Below, one piece after another: positions 8,256 to 17,180 of a stretch of DNA of 64,000 bases. The notes under the pieces are model-generated. The model had not been told where the DNA came from and made no database searches. It saw nothing but the letters and a program-made list of their open reading frames with translations. The translations under genes were made by a program, and so were the position numbers. Origin of the DNA: Myxococcales bacterium (GTDB lineage Bacteria > Myxococcota_A > UBA9160 > UBA4427); contig DUCN01000110.1 of the NCBI GenBank assembly GCA_012959805.1, positions 1 through 64,000 of the forward strand, given 5' to 3'. Each line of letters begins with the position of its first letter. Within the stretch, counting starts at the first letter, position 1.

Positions 8256-10073
8256 GTGACTCGAACGCTCCAACGCATCGTCATTCTCATCGCGACTCTC
8301 TCCGTCGCAGCAGCCATCTTCTTGGTTCCCCTGCTTTGGGGAACGCCCCGGAATATCGATCATTTCTTTCTGCGTAGTTTCATTTCCGTCGCGAGTAAGC
8401 ATCCCATGTTGCTTTCCTACGCGCGGCCACTTGACGCGTACAATCTCGACTACTATTCCGATGATCTTGAGGACTACTCCCTTGCGGGTGAAGTAGCGCT
8501 GCTCGATCAGCTAGAAGAAATCCAGTCGGGACTGCACGCCTACCATCCCCAAATGATGAACGCTGACAAACGCCTCTCCTACGACGCGCTCGATTGGCTG
8601 CTTGAAACCCAGATCGCCGGACGCACTTTTCTCAACCATGCCTACCCGCTCAATCAATTTAATGGCGCCCAGTCCGGGCTGCCGGATTTCCTCGTCAACA
8701 TTCATCAGGTGAGCGACGTAGCCGATGCCCAGAACTATCTGGCACGGGTCGAAAAATTCGAACTCGCCCTCGAGCAGATGCGCGAATCCGTCACCCTTCG
8801 AGCCAAACGTGGCTACCGGCCACCGCGCTTCGTACTCGAAGCGGTCCGTGAAGAAACCCAAGCATTCGCTGCGACCCCTGTTCGGGAGAATGTTCTCTAC
8901 ACGAAGCTTTCAGACTCTCTTGGCGAAATTTCGGAACTGCCTGACGAAAGACGTGAGGAGTTGCTGAGTGATCTCGAAGAGTTGATTCGCACAAAGGTCC
9001 AGCCCGGATACCTGAATCTCGCCGCAACACTTTCGGATCTCGCGGCCGACGCCAGCGACGACGATGGTGCATGGAAGCATCCGGATGGCGCCTCCTACTA
9101 CCGCTGGGCGCTCAAGTGGCACACGACGACGGATCAGAGCGCGGATGAAATCCATCAGATCGGACTCGACGAGACAAGGCGAATCCATGACGAAATGCGC
9201 AAGATCTTCGCCGCCACCGGGCATCCCACCGACAAACCGATCGCCCGGTTGCTCGAACTGAATCGCGATGCGCGTTTTCTCTATCCCGACTCGGACGCTG
9301 GACGTGAGGCAATTCTTGACGACTACCGCTCGATCATCGATGACGTCCAGTCTCGGCTACCCGAAGTCTTCGGACGACTTCCCAAGGCTTCTGTCGAAGT
9401 TGAGCGAGTCCCGATCTTCAAGCAAGCCGGATCCGCCGGCGCCTACTACAACCCACCCTCCCTCGACGGCAGCCGGCCCGGCGTCTTCTCCGTCAACCTG
9501 AGGGATGTCTCCGAGATTCAGCGCTTCCGGATGCGCACGCTGGCTTTCCATGAAGCGGTCCCCGGACATCATCTACAGATCGCGCTGGCTATGGAGACGA
9601 CCGATCTTCCACTCTTCCGCCGCTTTATGCCGATGACCGCGTTCATAGAAGGCTGGGCTCTCTACGCCGAACGAATCGCCCTCGAAGAGGGCTTTCACGA
9701 AACACCCTACGATGAACTCGGCGCGCTCTCTGCGGAACTCTTTCGAGCCGTCCGCCTGGTCGTGGACACGGGAATTCATTCCAAGCGATGGACTCGGGAA
9801 CGCGCGATCGAGTTCATGATCGAAAATGCGGGGCTCCCGCGCGGCGACGCCACGGCAGAGATCGAGCGATACATCGTCGCACCGGGCCAGGCTTGTGCCT
9901 ACAAGATGGGCCAGCTGAAAATCCTCGAACTCCGCGCGCGTGCCAAGACCGAACTCGGGGAGGACTTCGATCTACGTGCGTTCAATGATGTGGTGCTTGC
10001 AGGGGGCGCGCTGCCTCTTGCCGTACTCGACCAGGTCATCACACGTTGGATCGCGGAGAACTCCCGAGACTAA
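8256..10073 (+). CDS. DUF885 family putative zinc metallohydrolase
   Basis: 605 residues from GTG 8256, chosen because CAGGGAG sits at 8244-8250 and the protein then starts with a membrane anchor (TLQRIVILIATLSVAAAIFL). The frame is open much further upstream, but only as a shadow of the MFS gene. The DUF885 signature HEAVPGHHLQ is at about residue 430 and a distal EGWALYAE follows some 30 residues later; together they resemble the HExxH...E zinc site of gluzincin peptidases. Family members are exported or membrane-anchored hydrolases of uncertain substrate. Likely periplasmic. Confidence 0.8.
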   Translation: MTRTLQRIVILIATLSVAAAIFLVPLLWGTPRNIDHFFLRSFISVASKHPMLLSYARPLDAYNLDYYSDDLEDYSLAGEVALLDQLEEIQSGLHAYHPQMMNADKRLSYDALDWLLETQIAGRTFLNHAYPLNQFNGAQSGLPDFLVNIHQVSDVADAQNYLARVEKFELALEQMRESVTLRAKRGYRPPRFVLEAVREETQAFAATPVRENVLYTKLSDSLGEISELPDERREELLSDLEELIRTKVQPGYLNLAATLSDLAADASDDDGAWKHPDGASYYRWALKWHTTTDQSADEIHQIGLDETRRIHDEMRKIFAATGHPTDKPIARLLELNRDARFLYPDSDAGREAILDDYRSIIDDVQSRLPEVFGRLPKASVEVERVPIFKQAGSAGAYYNPPSLDGSRPGVFSVNLRDVSEIQRFRMRTLAFHEAVPGHHLQIALAMETTDLPLFRRFMPMTAFIEGWALYAERIALEEGFHETPYDELGALSAELFRAVRLVVDTGIHSKRWTRERAIEFMIENAGLPRGDATAEIERYIVAPGQACAYKMGQLKILELRARAKTELGEDFDLRAFNDVVLAGGALPLAVLDQVITRWIAENSRD

Positions 10074-10109
10074 CGAGTTGACCGGGCAGGAAGACGCCGT
10101 ATCGGCATC

Positions 10110-11252
10110 TCAACCGAAGCGGCTCTTCAATTTCTGAAATGGATACTCGAGCACATGCCAGCTGATGAATGCGACGGCGAATGAAAGCGCAATCGTTACG
10201 CCGAGGTGCCAGAGATACAGAGCCGTCCCGGACCAACCGGCATTCGCACCATTTGGGACCATCAACCAAATCACGATCGGCAGATGAACCACGTAGAGTG
10301 CATAACTGTATTTTCCAAAAGCCCGCAGAATTGAATTCGAAAGGATGCGCGTCGCCAGTCCTCCCGACTGGGCGGACAAAACGCCGACCAGCGCACTTCC
10401 AAAACCAAGCGAGGCCACACTGAACCCAACCGTCAGCGTCCAATCGCTGCGAAGCAGGAAGCCACCCGTCATCACCATTGCAGTCAGGACATAGATCGCG
10501 CAAAGGCCACCGACCACCCGTGCAACAGGGAGGATCGACTGCAGTCCGTTTGGACTGCGGAGAATGCACGCGATTGCGGCGCCGACTGCCAGGTCGTCCA
10601 TGCGCGTAATCGTCATGATGTAGATGGGAACCCAAGGTGCGTCATTAACTAAGAGGAGCACGCGCAGTCCGAGACATCCGACGACGAGCCCCCCACATAG
10701 CCAGAGCAGACGCCGGCGTCTCAAGCCAAAAACCAGCAGCGGCCAGAACAGATAGAACTGCTCTTCGATGTTGAGCGACCAGAGATGATTCAAGTTCGGG
10801 GCATTCAGGAAGGAGCCACGCGCTGCCATCGCCCAGTTCTGGAGAAAGGTCCAGTAGAGGATCTCCCGGTCATCGTGCCAGGCCATTTGCGGGAACGACT
10901 CACGCGGGATCAGATAAAAGAAGATGAAGAGCGTGACGTAGTAGAGGGGCAGGATGCGAAGGGCACGACGCGCGTAGAAATGACCAAGACTTCGGCGCAC
11001 GGGATTCAAATCAAGCAGGATCCCAGTGATCAAAAAACCCGAGAGCACGAAGAAGAGACTCACCCCGGACCATCCCGAGATGGCGATCGCATGTATCGCC
11101 GGAAACGGAATCGCATCGAGCTGGATATCGAGCGCGTGAAAGACCATGACCAAGAGAATCGCGAGTCCGCGCAGGCCATCGAGGGCTGGGATGCGCGAAC
11201 GACCGAGCTCGGAGGGTAAAACACCCACGCGCGGTTCGCCTATCGAGGTCAT
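10110..11252 (-). CDS. Acyltransferase 3 family membrane protein (OafA-like)
   Basis: 380 residues with about ten membrane spans. It starts with the family signature RIPALDGLRGLAILLVMVFHA, containing the conserved catalytic-type His, then GVSLFFVLSGFLITGILL and FYARRALRILPLYY. The motif SLNIEEQFYLFWPLL is also characteristic. Such enzymes transfer acyl groups, often O-acetyl, to cell-surface sugars or lipids from the cytoplasmic membrane. There is no fused SGNH domain. It ends convergently with the DUF885 gene, and a TPR protein gene lies upstream on the same strand. Confidence 0.85.
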   Translation of the reverse strand: MTSIGEPRVGVLPSELGRSRIPALDGLRGLAILLVMVFHALDIQLDAIPFPAIHAIAISGWSGVSLFFVLSGFLITGILLDLNPVRRSLGHFYARRALRILPLYYVTLFIFFYLIPRESFPQMAWHDDREILYWTFLQNWAMAARGSFLNAPNLNHLWSLNIEEQFYLFWPLLVFGLRRRRLLWLCGGLVVGCLGLRVLLLVNDAPWVPIYIMTITRMDDLAVGAAIACILRSPNGLQSILPVARVVGGLCAIYVLTAMVMTGGFLLRSDWTLTVGFSVASLGFGSALVGVLSAQSGGLATRILSNSILRAFGKYSYALYVVHLPIVIWLMVPNGANAGWSGTALYLWHLGVTIALSFAVAFISWHVLEYPFQKLKSRFG

Positions 11253-11304
11253 GTACGCCGACCGACACGGAACGGTCGATGGCCCGAGCCGATTGCGCGC
11301 AGTC

Positions 11305-12078
11305 TCATTTCTGAACCTGGTTCGCGCGGCGTCTCAATCGCTCGATCTCGCGCTGGATTCGGGGACTCTCCGACGCGTGGGCTTCCGCGGCATCGAGTAC
11401 GATGAGCGCTCGCCCCGGCTCTTGCTTGGCCAGTAGATTCTTGGCTTGCAGGATATAGGCGCGCAGATCCCCCGGCTCGCGTTCGATGGCATCGCGGAAA
11501 TACCCGATTGCGCGAGGACGATCTCCACGCGCCGCGTAGACCCGACCCGCCAGGACCAGGGCTTCGACTTCCATGTTCTCCACGCTGTACATGCCGGCAT
11601 CCAAAGACAGGTCACTGGCCAATAGATGTTGGACGGCGGACTGGGCTGCGCGCAATTTCTGCAGCCGGAGATATTCGGCTGCAAGATTCTGCCAGCACAC
11701 TCCACATCCTGGATTGTCCCGCGCATAGCGATCGAGCTTGGCGAGTGCACGATCCCGTCCGCCCTTTTGAACGTCCACCCCATATCGCCCGACGGCTGCG
11801 GCGTCGTAGGATGGGTCGAGGATCAACGCCTGGGAAAAGGCATCATTGGCCTCTTCGAGCTGACCCGCGTTCGCGTAGGCGAGACCCGCGCGCAGATGCG
11901 ACGCCGCTGTCTCGGGATTGCGTTCGACGTGCCTCGCCCAGTACATCACCTCATCTGCCGGCGATCTCGATTCCGCAAAGGGAATCAGGACGCGCTTCTC
12001 GGCAAAGCCCGCCAGGATGCAGAGGCCGACGAAGACGATGAGTGCCAGGATCCGTCGATTCCCCGGAGAGACCGGCAT
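11305..12078 (-). CDS. TPR-repeat membrane-anchored protein
   Basis: 257 residues. An N-terminal hydrophobic anchor (residues 9-25, ILALIVFVGLCILAGF) is followed by tetratricopeptide repeats: HLRAGLAYANAGQLEEANDAFSQA around residue 60, a second unit around CWQNLAAEYLRL, and ALVLAGRVYAARGDRPRAIG around 180. These helices usually serve as protein-protein scaffolds. Its ATG directly follows the stop codon of the upstream membrane-protein gene with no spacer, so the two are probably translationally coupled and work together. Confidence 0.75.
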   Translation of the reverse strand: MPVSPGNRRILALIVFVGLCILAGFAEKRVLIPFAESRSPADEVMYWARHVERNPETAASHLRAGLAYANAGQLEEANDAFSQALILDPSYDAAAVGRYGVDVQKGGRDRALAKLDRYARDNPGCGVCWQNLAAEYLRLQKLRAAQSAVQHLLASDLSLDAGMYSVENMEVEALVLAGRVYAARGDRPRAIGYFRDAIEREPGDLRAYILQAKNLLAKQEPGRALIVLDAAEAHASESPRIQREIERLRRRANQVQK

Positions 12079-13089
12079 CTAGAGGTACTTTCTGAATTCT
12101 GCGCGACGAACTCGCCAAATGAACGAATCGAAGTAGTAGTGGAGAAGGCCAGTCGTCGTATTCAGCGCGAGGATGGCCACGAGGGAAATTTCCTTGCCGA
12201 AGACCGAGAAGAGTCCGTACGCGGCAATCGCGCCGACATAGAAATAGAAATACCGGGTTTCATGAATCAAACGGAAGATGGCGTTGCTTCGAGTCGGCGT
12301 AAGCGACCTTGCCTTTGCGCGATTGTAGTACCAGGCGAAAGCGTCGTATTGCAGGCAGTGGAAGAGACTCGAAATGGCGTAGCTCAGGAATCCGTTGGAT
12401 AAGAGGACGTACGAGTAGTACCAGACACCCACGCTCGTCGCGAAGAGCACCAGCTTCAGTTTCGCAATCGGCAGGCCAGAAGCGACACGGAATTGCATCC
12501 GGGCCAGATAAAGGATGCCAACGACGATCGCCAACCCAAGCGAGCCATTCTCCAGACCGACGACAAACCAATCCGGGAAGGCGATGCCCAGATTATAGAA
12601 GGCGTCGGCGTACATATATCCATAGAAGCCGCTATGGGTGAGGATGCAGGCAAAGAACGAATAACAAAGCCACTGGTCCAGTCGCGTGTCGAGTTCGGTA
12701 CTCGCACCCGCCTTGACGTCGTAGATGCGCATGAAGCCATAATGCTGACGAATAAAATGGTATTGATCCCAGACGAAGATCAGGGTCAAGAGCCGTGAAT
12801 CGAGCATGGTCAGGCCCAGAACAATCGGCGCGACACAGAGTGGGATGACCATCAATTGAAAACGGTTGCGGCTGAACTCGTCGGGATCCCCGTACGCGCG
12901 CAACATCGTCGGGACATGATGCCCGACCGCCATATAACCAATCACGTAATATTCGACTTGAACGGCAGGCATCACTTCCGCCGCGCCAAGAACCGCTGCA
13001 ACCGCCAGGAGTGGACTGGCGAGGATGAAGAACCAATCGAAGAGCGGCGAAGCGATGTACTGATCACGCAGGGCGATTCGCGGTTTCAT
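12079..13089 (-). CDS. Unknown His-rich integral membrane protein
   Basis: 336 residues from ATG 13089 (a TTG at 13158 would add 23 residues; neither has a strong ribosome-binding site). Eight or nine membrane spans. Conserved-looking polar clusters sit at membrane edges: AVGHHVPTMLRAYGD, WDQYHFIRQHYGFMRIYD, FHCLQYDAFAWYYNR and LLHYYFDSFIWR. The paired histidines and acidic residues resemble metal sites of membrane oxygenases and desaturase-like proteins, but I cannot place it in a named family. It is coupled to the TPR protein downstream, which may be its partner. Confidence 0.6.
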   Translation of the reverse strand: MKPRIALRDQYIASPLFDWFFILASPLLAVAAVLGAAEVMPAVQVEYYVIGYMAVGHHVPTMLRAYGDPDEFSRNRFQLMVIPLCVAPIVLGLTMLDSRLLTLIFVWDQYHFIRQHYGFMRIYDVKAGASTELDTRLDQWLCYSFFACILTHSGFYGYMYADAFYNLGIAFPDWFVVGLENGSLGLAIVVGILYLARMQFRVASGLPIAKLKLVLFATSVGVWYYSYVLLSNGFLSYAISSLFHCLQYDAFAWYYNRAKARSLTPTRSNAIFRLIHETRYFYFYVGAIAAYGLFSVFGKEISLVAILALNTTTGLLHYYFDSFIWRVRRAEFRKYL

Positions 13090-13336
13090 TCCGGGAAGAC
13101 CCGCCTCAAGCGATGCGTCCTTCTCTCCGCTTGCCGAAGCGCTCAATACCAACCCCAATTCACGCGATCCAAGAACCCAGAATCGAGATTGTAACCCAAG
13201 ATGGTTTTCGAGGAAGTTATCTGCGTTAGAAATGGACCTTCACAAGTTCCCGCGAGTGTCAAAAAGTCATATATGCGTGACTATTTCGACTTGGCCTTGA
13301 GCCGATTGGCCACCAATCCAAAATGAGCGCTGCCCG

Positions 13337-14704
13337 TCACGGATCGCCATCCGTGGCGAGATGCGCCTGAACTTCTTCGAGGGTCATGCCCTTGGTTTCG
13401 GGCGCATAGCGGAGCACCAGTAGAGCACCCAGAATCGGGCCCACCGCAACCACTGCGATCGCCGCTGGAATTCCGCCTAACGGCGCGATCAGCAATCCGA
13501 TCACCATGGGTGTGATGACCTCGGTCACACGCCCGGCGAGGTTCGTGGTCCAACCGTATCCGGTGGCGCGGATTTCCGTCGGAAAGAGTTCGCTGGCATA
13601 GACATGGGTCGCCGTGATCGCCGCGCCAAAGCTGAAGACGGTGCAGAACATCCAAATGTACTGACCGGACAGCGTCGGCACGTGATAGAGCAAATAGATC
13701 GAGATTCCAGCGGCGACATAGAACGCCGAGCAGGTCCATTTTCGACCCAGCCGATCGATCAGATAACCGGCCACGAAATGCCCGAGAACACCGCCGCCAT
13801 AGCCCCAGAAGACAATGTCGCCGACATTGGCCGTTGTCAGACCGAGATCCTCTCGCGCAAAGATCACCCAGTAGACGACGGAAGGACCCGTTACGAGATG
13901 GACGCAATTCCAGAGCAGCGTGACGATCAGCGTTCGACGCCGGTAGCGCGGCGACCAGGGTTCCCCGACACGACGAAGCATTTCCCTTAAGCCGGCCGGA
14001 GCATCTTGCTCGACAGCAGAAAATCGACGGGTTTCGCGCATTCCGAGTCGCAAGAAGAGCACGAGAATGAGCGGGAAGGCGCTCAGGACATAAAGGGCGC
14101 GCCAACTCGAATCGTCAGCGTCAAACCCGAGGGCGGCCTGTACCCCCGTGACCATCGCGACACCGAGCCCGTGCAGCCAGTTTGACGGGTCCCCTTCGTC
14201 GAGTAGGACATAGGGCTGAACCTTGGCCATGACCATCACGCCCACGGTCGCGAGGCTTGTCAAAATCGCGATGGAACGCCCGCGAAGACGAGCTGGGTAC
14301 TCCTCCCCGACGACAATGATCGCGAGCGAGTACTCGGCCGTCAGGAAGAGTCGTGCGAGCATCTGACATAACACGAACTGCGTCGGTGTGGTCACGAAGG
14401 CGGTCGCGGTATTGAACACCGTGAAACCGACGACCGTCATCATCAAGAGCGTGCGACGCCCCAGCCGGTCCGCCGTGAGCATGAAAACGAAGGACAGCAT
14501 GACGCCGGCCCGGATGGCGCCGGAGACGAACCCCCATTGTTCGCGCGTGATCCCGAGTGTCGCGCGAACATCTGGGGCAGCGAAGCTCTGCATCGCGTTA
14601 TCGAAGCCATCAAAAAGAGTGGCCGTCGAAAGCAGGAAGAAAAGAAACACCAGATAGCCGTCAAGGCGAGTGGCTTCGACATTCTGGGTGGATGCTTGGC
14701 TCAT
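13337..14704 (-). CDS. MFS transporter, sugar-porter/metabolite-symporter type
   Basis: 455 residues and twelve predicted spans. MFS motifs are clear: ADRLGRRTLLM after helix 2, YLIDRLGRKWTC at the equivalent place in the second half, ELFPTEIRATGYGW before helix 11 and a closing PETKGMTLEEV, which is the sugar-porter family tail. A 40-residue loop between helices 4 and 6 is longer than usual. Substrate unknown. The gene is monocistronic, with about 350 bp before the divergent LolA-like operon. Confidence 0.8.
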   Translation of the reverse strand: MSQASTQNVEATRLDGYLVFLFFLLSTATLFDGFDNAMQSFAAPDVRATLGITREQWGFVSGAIRAGVMLSFVFMLTADRLGRRTLLMMTVVGFTVFNTATAFVTTPTQFVLCQMLARLFLTAEYSLAIIVVGEEYPARLRGRSIAILTSLATVGVMVMAKVQPYVLLDEGDPSNWLHGLGVAMVTGVQAALGFDADDSSWRALYVLSAFPLILVLFLRLGMRETRRFSAVEQDAPAGLREMLRRVGEPWSPRYRRRTLIVTLLWNCVHLVTGPSVVYWVIFAREDLGLTTANVGDIVFWGYGGGVLGHFVAGYLIDRLGRKWTCSAFYVAAGISIYLLYHVPTLSGQYIWMFCTVFSFGAAITATHVYASELFPTEIRATGYGWTTNLAGRVTEVITPMVIGLLIAPLGGIPAAIAVVAVGPILGALLVLRYAPETKGMTLEEVQAHLATDGDP

Positions 14705-15058
14705 GAAACAACGCTAGCAAGATCAAGTCGATCGCAGGATGGATGAGGCACAATGCGAAGAGTCCTCCGAACACACTTGCCACGGGTTGGGCGAGGGGGG
14801 CGGGAGCGACCTCTCCAGACGTGCTTCACCCTCCTCCGCTCGGTGTTGAAGATTGCCAATGACTGGCTAGTCTGACTGGTCAGTTTGCGATGATGAACTT
14901 GTCCGATGTTGGCCGACCGGGGCATAAGACTGACGAAAATGAATCAAGAACCCGATTTCCTGACCCTTTGCCACCATTTACAGCGCCGTTCCCGTTGCTT
15001 CGAGCCTGAATTCCAATCTCGAGCGGCGGAAGAATTCTTGACGGAGACAAGCCGGCCC
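14705..15058. other. Divergent promoter region between an MFS gene and the LolA-like operon
   Basis: About 350 bp without a convincing gene. It separates divergently transcribed genes and must contain both promoters. Its only clear structure is the inverted repeat at 14872-14883. Confidence 0.45.
14872..14883. promoter_or_regulatory. Possible TetR-type operator upstream of the LolA-like operon
   Basis: CTGAC-TG-GTCAG is a perfect 5-bp inverted repeat with a 2-bp spacer, embedded in a longer imperfect repeat (ACTGG occurs twice nearby). Short palindromes of this TGAC/GTCA kind are typical TetR-family operators. It lies about 175 bp before the start of the operon. No regulator gene is adjacent; the only TetR gene in the window is at 49686. 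Confidence 0.3.
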
Positions 15059-15925
15059 ATGACCCAGAACGTCCTCCCCATTCACTCGCCAAGACGCCAC
15101 GCGCTCTTCGAAATCCTCTTCCTCACCCTGTTCATAATTGGCACGACCGCCATCGCCGCTCATTCCGCCTTCGCCGACACATCGACCAACATGGTCCTGC
15201 AGGCAGCGCCCGACAACATCGTCGCGAAAGATCTCGCGCGCGCGGCGGAAGACAATATGCGCAGCGATCGGACTTTCTTCCGAGGCAAGATGACCGTCGC
15301 CTCCCCTCGCTTAGCGCGCGATCGGGTCGTCGCTTTCCACTCCTGGGAAGACAGTACCGAACGCCGCTCGCTCATTCGCATCGACACGCCTAGCAAAGAC
15401 AGGGGGACCGGATTCCTCAAACTTCACCCGAATCTCTGGATGTATATCCCGCGCGTCGAACGCACGGTTCGAGTGCCGCCATCGATGATGCTGCAGTCCT
15501 GGATGGGAAGTGATTTCAGTAACGACGATCTCGTGCGTGAATCGAGCGAGATCGACGACTACGACCATCGACTTCTGGGCATCGATCCGGGAGATGGAAC
15601 GAGCGTCGATCGCCGGGCCTACGTCGTAGAATACAGACCAATGGAAGGCACAGCCGTCGTCTGGGGTAGCATCATCGCCTGGCTGGACGTCGAGTCTGGT
15701 GCCCCACTACGTCAAGACTTCTTCGACGAAGAAGGCGAGCGTCTCCGAACCATGCGATTCAGCAATTTCCGAAAGATCGACAATCGCTTCGTTCCGCATC
15801 TGTGGTCGATGACGCCGCTGGATAAACCGGGTCACTCGACCTCGATCGAAATCGAAGAGATCCAATTCGATCTTGAAATGAAGGCCAATATCTTCACCAC
15901 GAGAAACCTGAAACGGAAGGAATGA
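15059..15925 (+). CDS. LolA-like outer-membrane lipoprotein-sorting protein
   Basis: 288 residues from ATG 15059, preceded by GGAG and chosen because it begins just before a signal sequence (hydrophobic core IGTTAIAAHSAFA). The mature protein matches the LolA-like PF17131 type: MTVASPRLARDRVVAFHSWED, SLIRIDTPSKDRGTGFLK, LWMYIPRVERTVRVPPSMMLQSWMGSDFSNDD and a C-terminal strand set ending FTTRNLKRKE. Relatives are periplasmic and are thought to carry lipids or lipoproteins between membranes. First gene of an operon; the permease starts 1 bp after its stop. Confidence 0.85.
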   Translation: MTQNVLPIHSPRRHALFEILFLTLFIIGTTAIAAHSAFADTSTNMVLQAAPDNIVAKDLARAAEDNMRSDRTFFRGKMTVASPRLARDRVVAFHSWEDSTERRSLIRIDTPSKDRGTGFLKLHPNLWMYIPRVERTVRVPPSMMLQSWMGSDFSNDDLVRESSEIDDYDHRLLGIDPGDGTSVDRRAYVVEYRPMEGTAVVWGSIIAWLDVESGAPLRQDFFDEEGERLRTMRFSNFRKIDNRFVPHLWSMTPLDKPGHSTSIEIEEIQFDLEMKANIFTTRNLKRKE

Positions 15926-15926
15926 C

Positions 15927-17180
15927 GTGGGCATAGAGACTCGCCTGGCATGGCGAAACGTCTGGCGAAATCCACGCAGGACCGCCCTCTCGGTTGCCGC
16001 GACCGTCTTCGCCGTCTTTCTCGTCATCCTCACCGTCGGGATGGCTTCGGGCGTTCACGAAAAAATAATCGAAGACGCGGTTCGATTGGCCTCCGGTCAT
16101 GTCGCCCTCTCTGGAAGGGGTTACCGGCATAGCATGACCCTCGAACAGTTCCTCCCCTGGGATGGACGAATCGAGCAGGCCATCGAGAACACGGCGGGCG
16201 TGCGGGCTTGGGCACCCCGGATCTCGAGCTTCGCTCTGATCTCAATCAAGGACCGAAGTCAGGGCGGTATGGTGATCGGGGTTTCGCCGGAACAGGAGCG
16301 GAACGTCACGACGTTTGCCGAGAAAGTCGTGACGGGTCGCTTCCTCAAGTCGCAAGCAAATCCCGCAGCCCACGAGGTCGTGCTTGGACGAAGACTCGCA
16401 GATCGGCTGGGCGCCAAGCTGGGCGATGAAGTCCTGCTCTACGGTGTCGCTTACTCGCTTGAGACCGCCTACGCACTCTTCGAAGTCGTGGGCACGATGG
16501 CGCTTCCCGATCCGAGGCTCGAAAAGAATCTCGCAATCGTCCATATCGATGCCGCGCGCGACTTCTATGTCTATGAAAATCGCATAACGGAAGTTGCGAT
16601 CCTCGCGGAGAACGCCGACGCGAGCGTCGCGCTGCTGGCGGAGCTCGAGCGGGCGCTCGCGACTTCCTTCGCGGAAGACGAACTCGAGTTGGAGACCTAC
16701 GCACAGATGATGCCGGAACTTGTTCAGCTCATTCTGATCGACGACGCGGGAATGTATATCACGCTCACCATCCTGGTCGTCGTCGTGGGCTTCGGGATCC
16801 TCAACACCATCTTGATGGCGATCCTGGAACGTGCGCACGAGCTCGGCGTCGTTCTGGCGCTCGGACTGAAGCCCATGGCGCTGTTTCGAATGATCTACGT
16901 GGAATCGATGCTCCTCGCAGGACTTGGACTCGTGATTGGCCTTTCCCTGGCGCTGCCGCTTCTCGCCTGGCTGCAAGGTATCGAGATTCCCCTCACCGGC
17001 GATGCCGCCAAGGGGACCACCGAGCTCTTCGGAATGCAGGCGGTCATGACTTTCAAGTTGGAGCCCTCGAATCCAATTCTATCGACACTGACCATCTTGT
17101 TCGTGGCGGCTCTTGCCGCCCTTTATCCGGCCATCAAGGCAAGTCGTGCCCATCCCGTCGATGCGCTCCGGAGCCTCTGA
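15927..17180 (+). CDS. ABC transporter permease, FtsX/MacB (LolC/E-like) type
   Basis: 417 residues from GTG 15927. The N-terminal cytoplasmic word LAWRNVWRNPRRTAL precedes the first span. A large periplasmic MacB-type domain follows (residues ~45-265), then three C-terminal spans (IDDAGMYITLTILVVVVGFGILNTI, VESMLLAGLGLVIGL, ILSTLTILFVAALAAL) of the FtsX fold, with LERAHELGVVLALGLK between them. In Lol systems this architecture extracts lipoproteins from the inner membrane. It pairs with the homologous permease that begins at the next base. Confidence 0.85.
   Translation: MGIETRLAWRNVWRNPRRTALSVAATVFAVFLVILTVGMASGVHEKIIEDAVRLASGHVALSGRGYRHSMTLEQFLPWDGRIEQAIENTAGVRAWAPRISSFALISIKDRSQGGMVIGVSPEQERNVTTFAEKVVTGRFLKSQANPAAHEVVLGRRLADRLGAKLGDEVLLYGVAYSLETAYALFEVVGTMALPDPRLEKNLAIVHIDAARDFYVYENRITEVAILAENADASVALLAELERALATSFAEDELELETYAQMMPELVQLILIDDAGMYITLTILVVVVGFGILNTILMAILERAHELGVVLALGLKPMALFRMIYVESMLLAGLGLVIGLSLALPLLAWLQGIEIPLTGDAAKGTTELFGMQAVMTFKLEPSNPILSTLTILFVAALAALYPAIKASRAHPVDALRSL

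Noticed and set aside
13281-14105. 274-codon minus-strand frame
   Set aside because: Shadow of the MFS gene in a second minus-strand frame; arginine-rich low-information sequence.
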